From Perkinsus chesapeaki (taxonomy: Eukaryota; Perkinsozoa; Perkinsida; Perkinsidae), in contig JAAPAO010000416.1 in assembly GCA_013115145.1 (NCBI GenBank), forward strand, positions 1-31,611: a stretch of DNA of 31,611 bases, given 5' to 3'. The translations under genes were made by a program, and so were the position numbers. Positions 24,147 through 31,611 of the stretch are shown here, piece after piece. Below the pieces are notes generated by a model, which worked only from the letters and a program-made list of their open reading frames with translations, ran no database searches and had not been told where the DNA came from. Within the stretch, counting starts at the first letter, position 1. The number at the start of each line of letters is the position of its first letter.

Positions 24147-25147
24147 ATGTACAATATGATGGTAAGTAAATTATCCTCTTGCGGCGCAGAGAATCTCAAC
24201 GGGTGATTGCGCGCTGCTGCTGTGGTTGTTGGTGGGATTCCCTTACTGTTTTAGGGTGTAGAAGTTATCGTCCTCGGTAGTATGACATATATTAAGACCA
24301 CTAGTCGATTAGTCATGACGGTGATGGTGGTGGGTAATGCCCAATCACAGTGTGACAAAGCGGCGTCCTAGTCTATTGCTTGATGATGCTGCTGTTACCG
24401 CGATGGTGGTGATTGTTGTACCCGTTTGCACTGCTCTCATCAGTGCGGGGGCTATTTTGAGTAGTACAGTAATATAGGATTAGTGTTTAGTAAAGAGAAG
24501 TTTATTAATGTCAAGAGGGATGGATGATAGAGGTTAAGAGGGTTAAATCTTATTAAATCTTGCAATCTTGGGATTTCTCAACGCTTATGTCCTAGTAGCC
24601 TATTATTAGTATGCTATTACTACCCTATTATTATCGGCTCTATGAGATAGTTATGGCATGATGACACAGTAGTCGGCTAGTAGCCGAATGAGGATCGTCA
24701 TTGCTGCTGTAGGGAGTAAGGCATCCGTTTCGCTAGCGCCGCGCGGTCTCGAGCACGGCCTCGCTAACAACCTTCTGTCTAGCTCCCAGTGCCCCTATGT
24801 CAGGTTCCTGTCGTTCCTGGTCTGTTCAAGCCTACTCTTCTCAAGCCATGGTAAGTTGTGTACTAGATATGTGTGTTTTATATGGACTTTTGTCCTTCGC
24901 TGAATAAGCAATGTCTGTAGTGTTTAAGTGCTTCAATTTGTGTGTTGTTATTGTCCTCCTCCTATTTCAGCTTGATTGCGCTCAGCCGTCTCGGCTTCCT
25001 TCCTAGGTTAGTCCAGTCCTAGCCAATCTCGTAGCACGTATCGCTATCAGCATCAGCAGAAACAGCAGCAGCAGCAGCAGTAATTTGTATATCAGCTTCC
25101 TTCTTATCATCGTCGTATAACTTGTATTACTATCGATTGACAATATA
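24147..25147. other. Intergenic region between RRM copies B and C
   Basis: About 1 kb with no supported exon. The left half has GATGGTGGT-like triplets and AT-rich blocks (around 24470-24640). A GTAAGT splice donor follows an ATG at 24848-24850, and an acceptor (ctatttcag) lies at 24963-24971, so a 5' UTR intron of copy C may lie here. Reading that ATG through gives a stop after about 12 codons, so I did not use it as the start. Confidence 0.45.
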
Positions 25148-27771
25148 ATGGCAACTCCTAGAAATGAGTAAGTCACTGTTACCGAATGCCGCCCGCATAG
25201 TATGGGTCTTGTTTCGTCAGTTACACACCACCAACCCCCGAGCTGGCTACCTCTCGCTTGTCGAAGGGCTCCCAACCCTACTACTCTACCACGGGCACCA
25301 GTACAGCCGCCAACACACCTGAAATGTCCTCAACGAGCTCGAGAGTTACGCCATTGGCCGCCGCCGCTGGTGGAGTCGGCAATGGTATGATGGGTAACAT
25401 CGCCACAACAGCAGCGGCTCCCGGGATATCGAGCATCCCTGAATTTGGAACTACTGTGGGGGGCGGTGGGCACCACACTGCGGCAGCAGCCTTGATGCAG
25501 CAGCAGCAACGTCATCAACAGCGCCACCAGGCAATGGCGATGCAGCAGGCTGTAGCCGTGGCAGCATCACGTAAGGGGTGAACTCTGCTGCCGATTGGTT
25601 GATGTTTGCCGCCGCTGAACTCTGGTTTTTTTATCGGTTTGTTGTTTCTATAGGATTGTTTCCTTCGTAAAGTTACTTTTGACCTGAAATGTTTTATATG
25701 ACGGTATAGGTGATTCTATCTTAGCGCAGTAAGAAGTTTGTAACGGTTTTTCGATTGGATACTGCCAATATGTTCAAGCGTGCACTTTACTCAATCGCAA
25801 GATACCCTGTATTATATCATATAGTGCACTCTTTGCATAATTTGTAGTATCGATATAATTGGTACCATATTTGAATAATGCTTGGTATTTATCCTTCGAG
25901 ACTACCACACTATACAGATGTGTGCTGTTCAGTTGGTGGTGGCAGTGGCAAACAGTTGCAGCCCCAAGATCTAAGTGTCTTGGCCCAACAAGCTGCTGGT
26001 ATGCAGAGCTTCATGGTTGGCATGAGAGACTATGCCCACGCTGATCATATGGGCCGTCCTATGATGTCGAATGGTAGCAGCGCCTTGAATCCTAACGTCA
26101 CCGAGAGAAAGGTGATATCCTCATCACTCCGTTTGCTGGCATCACTGCCGTTTAGCTCTTCATTGGTGGCCTGCCGAGTCTCGTGGACAGGCAGACTTTG
26201 TGGAATTATTTTAGCCAGTTTGGTCAGCTGGAGGAGGCTGTTGTGATGATGGACAAGCTAACTGGTCGAAGCAGAGGCTTTGGATTTATTACTTTTGTTA
26301 ATGTTAAAGACTTGGAGGTGAGTCTGTGTCATCTGTCCCCCCCCAAATCCGAGAGCTTTCAGTCGTGTCTGTCCTACCCCAATGCCCATGTGTTATTGGA
26401 CAAGACGGTCGATGTTAAGCGAGCCATCTCCCAGGAGGAGATTCGCGCCCAAACAGCTCTCCAGGCTCAGCCCAGCAGCGGTCTCACTGGCGGCCCTGGT
26501 GGCTCAGGCCTGGGTATGATGCACCATATGATTGCTGGCACTACCGCTCCTGCTCAAAGCTCTATGGGAGGCTTTGGTGGCCTCGGGGCCGGCGGCGTTA
26601 CAAGCAGTGGGTTGCCGCCTCAAGAGAACCCTTGTAAAGTTTTCTGTGGAGGGCTGCCCGCTACAGTGGACCGAGGTGGGAGGCTTCGATGACGTGCACG
26701 GGGACGGGAAATGACTTTCTCTTCAGAACGTCTGCGGCAACATTTCTCTCGATACGGAGTCATCACCGATTGCATCGTCAAGTAGCGTTGATGTTTTCAG
26801 CCGTCGAATAGGATTTGCCGATCAGGGTGGATCGGACCAGTGGAAGATCTCGTGGGTTCGGCTATGTTACCTTCCAGACTCCAGCAGAGGCCCAAGCGGC
26901 GATACAAGGTGGTGTGGATGGTCAAGGGAACACTATTGATGGCAAATGGGTGGGCATATTGGCGGGCGGATGCGGTCAGAGAAACTTGCTGTAGGTTGAA
27001 GTCAAGCCGTCCACTCGAGAGGGCACTGGGCCGAGCAAGTACCTTCAGGGAGGCATTGCCAGATACCCAACAGGAGGCAGCGCTCGAGGTGAGCAACATC
27101 CTTCTCGCCCGTCTTGAGATGATGGCCCTCAGATGCTGGTTGGGCTATGGCAGGCGCCACTGCAGCGGCAGCACCTCCGCCGCACCACTACATGGCGAGC
27201 CCTCAGCCTCCGCACTATGTAGCTGGATACGGTATGCAACAGCAGCAGCAGCAAACACCACACCACCAGCCGTCTAACGCAGGGTAATGGGAATTTGAGC
27301 GCATGTCGGTGATGCCGGGGTAGGTATGGCTCGGGGAGTGGCAATGGTGCCACACCGAATACTTATAGTAGTGGCAGTCCTCAACAGAACAACGGGTATG
27401 TAGAATGTGAAGGAAGTGTGGTAGATATTAATTATTAGGTACGGTGGAGTGATGTCACCGGCCCACGGCTATCACCATATGTTCCAGCAACAACAGCAGC
27501 ATCAGCAGAGGGCAGCAGCTGTCTATCATCATCACCAGCAGAACCCAGCACCTCAGCTGTACACACCACAAGCCGGTGGTGAGTCCTTGCTCTCTACGCC
27601 CGCCTCGATGTAGTCCTGACCCTATCAGGCTTCTCCGGTGCAGATTCCATGCCGGGTGGGCACAATAGCAGTGATCTTAATTCGAGCGGTAGGGCGGAAG
27701 TGGGGCAAGCATTGGAGGTTACGTCGTCATCAGGTGCTGATGGCTGCAGCAACAGCAGTCCGCTGCACTAG
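25148..27771 (+). CDS. Two-RRM RNA-binding protein, hnRNP A/B or DAZAP1-like (copy C)
   Basis: Twelve exons keep one frame for 600 residues: 25148-25167, 25221-25570, 25933-26111, 26156-26317, 26363-26675, 26727-26781, 26826-26949, 26995-27088, 27133-27283, 27324-27395, 27439-27578 and 27629-27771. A disordered Ala/Gln/Thr-rich N-terminus precedes RRM1 (LFIGGL, RSRGFGFITF). A Gly/Met/Ser linker follows, then RRM2 (VFCGGL, with Cys in RNP2, and RSRGFGYVTF). The tail is rich in Gln, His, Pro and Tyr, including short CAG/CAA runs. Unlike copies A and B it does not end in RASPY. Intron 2 (25571-25932, 362 nt) is the longest in the window. The 7-codon first exon was chosen because it restores the frame to the ATG at 25148; the frame otherwise has no ATG before residue 59. 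Confidence 0.9.
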
Positions 27772-28450
27772 GAAAGCCGGCTTTGATTGCCCTTTTATCC
27801 ACGGAATGGTTTCTTCTGTTGGCTTCCCTTTTACCCGCAATATTGAATTTGCGGCATGTACCTTCTCATCTACAACCACCGCCGCCGTCGTCTCCTGCAG
27901 GAGCTATAATTTCTGTTCTATTTCTTATAGTTCTATCCTCCCCTTCGCTCTCGTTACACTTCTCACCATCGGTCACGCTGGTCGACGATCTCTGTTATTA
28001 CGATTTACACTAGGACCATCTCGCCTGCACTATGAAGGTCTAGATGATTTTTTGCCGAGTAGTTGTTAGTATTGAAATTTGATGATCGTAGAGAGTACGG
28101 TAGAAGCTTAGCGCCTTAGTAGTGGCAGTAGTAGTACTGTGTTACTTTTTATATTTACCTGTGTTAGCAGCAAAAGCCTCCCCCCTATTGGGCACTGCGG
28201 AAGGCAATGATGCCAAAGAGTATTTCACGGTAAAGACTAATAATAATTATCTCTATAGTGGTTTCTATAATATGCGATGTTATTGCGTCTGTGAGGTGAC
28301 ATGGCAATTTGGCGGCAGCAGTTTGTATTACCAAAGTCCCTCTTCACAGTGGGCTCCACCTTATCCACCTTTATTCCTTCCCTGTTCTCTCGTGCGAGTG
28401 CATTCTGGTCTGCTCTTTTCGACTATTATAAAGGCAACACTAGTAGAGTA
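27772..28450. other. Intergenic region between RRM copy C and the CS-domain gene
   Basis: These 679 bases show pyrimidine-rich stretches (CT-rich around 27810-27970) and some short open frames with hydrophobic but repetitive content. None joins to a recognisable domain. It should contain the copy C 3' UTR and the CS gene's promoter and leader. Confidence 0.45.
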
Positions 28451-29383
28451 ATGTCGTCATCATCATCAGCTACTTCGCCGCATGAAAAACTGGCCGCCGC
28501 CGCCGCCGCCGCTGCTGAAGGCGAATCGCCCTATAAGGCGGTGCCGGTCGGGGCTGCGAATGCCAGTAGCACTAGTGGCGAGGAGAGTGATAGTATGAGA
28601 CGGTCCGATAGCAAATTGAGGAAATCGTTGAACGAGAAAGGGGATAAATCGTAAGCTGCAGGGATCCGTTTGGAACGGAAACTCTTGGGTTGTTTTAGAT
28701 ACTACTACGCGCATTCTCGAGACTTCTACGTCCCACCGGACGCTAAAGTGGTGAGTATTTCTGGGGTTAGGGTTGGTAATTTTATGGCGGAGTTCTCCAG
28801 GTTACTGGACCAGGTCTGATCACTGGCGGCACTCCTGAGCTTATTGCACGGTCGCCCTCTCCGGAGCCAGCAAACGTTGTTAAGAAGGTATGTGACGTCG
28901 CTCAAATTGATGTGAGACACGTTGCTTCCTTCAGCGTCCTGTGAAACAGTACAGCTGGTTTGATGATGAAGACAAGGTGAAGGTCTACACTGGTAGCAGC
29001 TGGTCTGGCGTGGCATAGGTCTATATCGATTTTCAGAGGACCCGCAGTTGCTGAAGGCGTTGGAGGACGACGCAGTGGAAGTCCATAGCAAATTCACAAG
29101 CACTGGCTTCGACTTGTAATAGGAGGCTGGGGTGGGAGGGGTTTGTGGATTGTTGGTGTTTAGATGGGCGGATACCTCTGATGACTGGAGAGTTATTTTG
29201 TCGGTCCCTATGTTGAATGCCGAGATCGTTCCTGAGGAATGCAAGCATAGGGTTACTAGAGGGAAGCGGGTGTCGATCACGCTTAAGAAAAAGAACGTCC
29301 ATAGGACCTGGTAGGACAGGGACGTAGTGGAGGGCAGCGGTGATGGTGTGGTCAGGTACAACCTGAAGAGTACCTCCGATTGA
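28451..29383 (+). CDS. CS-domain (p23/NudC/Sgt1-like) protein
   Basis: Seven exons (28451-28650, 28699-28750, 28801-28887, 28935-28992, 29037-29115, 29164-29310, 29356-29383) give 216 residues. The N-terminal half is disordered: a Ser/Ala-rich start with an eight-Ala run, then basic and Pro-r segments. The C-terminal half is a CS domain. It opens with QYSWFDDEDKVKVYTED, has the central strand WRVILSVPML, and closes with KHRVTRGKRVSITLKKK and RTWYNLKSTSD. CS domains form a beta sandwich that often works as an HSP90 co-chaperone or an adaptor in ubiquitin ligase complexes. The presence of only this domain does not allow a finer name, though the position at the very C-terminus and the HRVTRGKRVSITL pattern suggest a CacyBP/SIP or Sgt1-like relative. 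The last exon codes for only nine residues plus the stop. Confidence 0.86.
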
Positions 29384-30609
29384 CCATCGGAGTTATGTCA
29401 TTTAAGATAGTCGATTCTTGCAACTATTGAAACACCGTAAATATGATCATCATTCCGCTGATTGTTGGACACACTGTTATATTACCTTCGGTCGAGTTCA
29501 TCTTCACCAATGGCCGAATACCCAGTACTGCTTCTGTGATGTGAAAAGCGTCTGGTTGTTACTTATACGATGAAAGGAAAGATGTCCTTGCAGTTTTTCA
29601 GACGGAGTGTTGAAAAGCATGTCGAGCGATAGGCAGGGGAGTGCGCCGCGTACGGACTACCTGAAATGGGACGAGTAATATGCCAGGGTTTTGGTTTGTG
29701 CAGAGCTCGTCAGTGCTCAGCAATCTCTTGCTGTAGTTACTTCATGTCGGTCGCTTTCCTTACGGCCATGCGAAGCAAGGACAGAGAGAGTAGGGGTGGG
29801 GTCGTTATAGTGAACGACCAGAATAGGATAGTGGCTGTCGGGTAATGCTGTGTCGAGTGCAATGGTGGAGAGTTAGGCAGATATAATGGGATGCCAAGGG
29901 GCATATCGTACAGGGACCTGCCTTGGGCTGCACATAATGAGGATAAGGTGCAGGAAAAGTAGTGCCGGCTAGGTGGGAGAGGTCGTGGCTTCGAACCCAG
30001 GCAGATACATGTATATGTGCCATGCTACCATAAACGCCATTATGAACAAAAACCAGCACTCGGTGAGAGACTGTCGAATCTACTCGACCGCATTCCCGTG
30101 CTGTGAATGCGCGAAATTCATCGTAATAATATGAAGATACGGTATGAGACGGAGGTAGACGGCGTCATAGTGTAGGTGCAAAGCGGGATCAGAAGGATAG
30201 CGTACGTTGCTGATGAACAAGAGAATGATGCGTTGGAGGATGTAATAGTGCAAGGGATCGGGTAGAGGATACATTGCTGGCCGCTCCATTTGCTCGCTAG
30301 TGGGATTGTGAAAAGACACTGTTGAGATATATAGACACTGTGGTCCATGTGTTTGGTGGCGAGAAGAAAATCGGGGAATTGTCAGGGCGTCGTTGTTGTC
30401 AACAACGAGTTGACATCGGCGGTGATCACCTACAGCTGCGGTGATTTCCGAAGCACACATTCTTGCACTGTTTTAGTGTTGGTAAGATTTTTCGTTTGTT
30501 CAGTCTCCTTCAATGGAAGCAGCTCGTATGATGTTTTCATTAGCAGGGATCTCCGTAGTCCCAATAAAGCTCAAACAAAGGGAACTTGTTGTACATTTTA
30601 AAGGCCTCA
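29384..30609. other. Intergenic region before the right-end gene
   Basis: About 1.2 kb without a gene I can support. A minus-strand frame (30460-30080) is open for 126 codons, but no family is recognisable and no splice model extends it. An AATAAA hexamer at 30563-30568 on the plus strand could end a plus-strand transcript. A compact inverted repeat lies at 30393-30414. Confidence 0.45.
30393..30414. promoter_or_regulatory. Inverted repeat GTTGTTGTCAACAAC-type element upstream of the right-end gene
   Basis: The core ttgttgtcaacaa is close to a perfect palindrome and is followed by cgagttgac. A related string, ttgtcgacaacgaggttgtc, lies at 558-578, about 300 bp upstream of the first gene. The two share TGTC(A/G)ACAACGAG. 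This element lies about 200 bp upstream of the ATG at 30610. A regulatory role is inferred only from this recurrence upstream of two genes. Confidence 0.3.
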
Positions 30610-31611
30610 ATGAATTACCGTCTGCACCAGCAGCAGAATCGATCATCACCAACTCTACTGCCCCCAATTGATTCTACCGTCCCTTCACAGCGTAGAGTTA
30701 GTGACATATCAGTGCAGGCATGGAACGAATCCGAGTAGCATAGAGGGTTCATGAGCTCGGATATCTTTCCTCCATGGTCTCCCTCTTTGGCGTTTGCCAG
30801 TCTCCGTCGTCGAATAATTAAGCTGTCCGGGGGAATGGATCCCTCAGCAGCGATCATGGATGCTGCTAGAAAGGCAGCCGGTGGCAGAAGGGAAACGACT
30901 GATTGCAGTGTGGCGGAGGCAGCCTTTATTAGCTCCTTGGACGCTATTGGACTCCTGGCAAGGTCGGAGATAAGATATCTCTGGGAAGTGATGAAACCAC
31001 GGAGCACCGTAGATGAGTTCCGATTGTGCGTACTGGCGGAGTTCGGTACTCGAATTAACGAAATGGCGGCTCGTTTGAATGCTCGCGCGACTGACTGGAT
31101 TCATCAGTATGTTGGCGCGTATGGCAGCGGAATCACTCGGAATGATTTCCTTACAGCAGTCGACCTGCCGGAGGCAGAGCTGTGCTGATTGGACCCAGTT
31201 TACGGCGTAGCACAGTGTGTGAGAGCGATGAACCCTGCTATGGCAGCCGGCCTTAAGGGTGCAGACATCGACCGAGCCCTGCCATCCTCCTTGTCGCTGG
31301 AGTCTGCTTCGCAGTTCTCTAAGGATGGTGTGGCGTACATGCTAGTAATCACTTCGCTAGATGACGCTGATGCAGTCTGGCGGCTCTGCTCGGCTGAGGT
31401 AGCCGGCGGAGGGCCTCTAGTAGGGACGTTGCGTCGATGGTCGAGGGGAGAACTTCCTGGCCAAGTTTTAGCTGCTGCATTTGGGTTGCTGGCCGCAAAG
31501 CCAGACATGGCAGTCAGGGTTATACATCCTCGGGAACAATTGGTCATTGTTCCTATGTTCCATGTTCCCGGGAATGTTCCCGGGAACAATATGGGAACAA
31601 ACAAAATGGGA
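30610..31611 (+). CDS. Uncharacterised helical protein, 3' truncated by the window end
   Basis: I do not recognise this gene. Exon 1 (30610-30734) encodes a polar, Gln/Ser/Pro-rich start. Exon 2 (30801-31158) and exon 3 (from 31216) encode Ala/Leu-rich, amphipathic segments that look all-helical, for example AEAAFISSLDAIGLLARSE and RRWSRGELPGQVLAAAFGLL. The E-R-L spacing faintly recalls a degenerate EF-hand pair, but no calcium loop is visible. A 57-nt intron (31159-31215) removes an in-frame TGA and keeps the phase; without it the frame would stop at 31188. The coding signal fades near 31519, where gttatac could start another intron. The gene's end is outside the window. Confidence 0.6.
31531..31611. 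repeat. GTTCCCGGGAAC palindrome cluster at the right edge
   Basis: The last 80 bases are built from GGGAACA and its complement TGTTCCC. Two near-adjacent palindromes occur (gttcccgggaa and gttcccgggaac), with flanking degenerate copies such as cgggaacaat and atgggaacaa. It is a short-unit repeat with inverted symmetry that runs past the window edge. It probably lies in an intron or the 3' part of the last gene. Confidence 0.75.

Noticed and set aside
28726-29361. 211-codon open frame on the minus strand
   Set aside because: It runs antisense across five introns and the CS-domain exons, and its translation is low complexity with no domain. The plus-strand model is well supported.
29980-30005. 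Box B-like string GGCTTCGAACCC
   Set aside because: No box A at a suitable distance, no pairing T stem and no T-run terminator.
30080-30460. 126-codon minus-strand frame with hydrophobic segments
   Set aside because: No family resemblance, no start context and no splice model that extends it past the stop at 30080. It is kept only as a note in the intergenic entry.
31186-31188. In-frame TGA followed by a long open frame in the right-end gene, possible selenocysteine codon
   Set aside because: A 57-nt intron (31159-31215) with GT/AG ends and matching phase removes it. No selenoprotein family is recognisable and no SECIS hairpin was seen.

Overview
The window is nuclear DNA of a protist. Every gene is split by many very small GT-AG introns, mostly 38-57 nt, with mid-range GC and all three standard stop codons in use. 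Gene content is typically eukaryotic: N-glycosylation, a P4 flippase, a terminal nucleotidyltransferase, RRM proteins, a cyclin and a C-type lectin fold. Small introns, tight spacing and genes in same-strand blocks suggest an alveolate, perhaps Perkinsus-like. That placement is an inference from style, not from a marker gene. Exon models were built by hand from domain continuity, GT/AG sites and reading phase.

Block 1 (+ strand, about 0.9-8.3 kb) holds a sucrase/ferredoxin-like (thioredoxin-fold) protein with a Cys-rich head and a C-terminal membrane anchor, an A/B-type cyclin, the ER glucosyltransferase ALG8 and an organellar ribosomal protein uL1. Block 2 (- strand, 18.5-8.2 kb) holds a TUTase/Cid1-type nucleotidyltransferase, a P4-ATPase lipid flippase and an FtsH-like membrane AAA ATPase that has no peptidase domain. 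Blocks 1 and 2 meet tail to tail with a 23-nt overlap of the two coding ends. Block 3 (+ strand, 18.8 kb to the end) starts across a 358-bp divergent intergenic region. It contains a C-type lectin-domain protein, three tandem paralogous two-RRM hnRNP/DAZAP1-like proteins, a CS-domain (p23-like) protein and an unrecognised gene cut by the window end.

The genes do not form one pathway. The clearest local theme is RNA metabolism: the TUTase plus three RRM paralogues with glycine/proline/glutamine-rich tails. The most notable observations are the peptidase-less FtsH-like ATPase, the RRM tandem triplication with conserved intron positions, a decayed RRM exon inside an intron of the first copy, and a P4-ATPase whose first coding exon appears to be only the ATG. 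No transposon, CRISPR array, rRNA or convincing tRNA was seen. A degraded tRNA-like element lies near the left edge.
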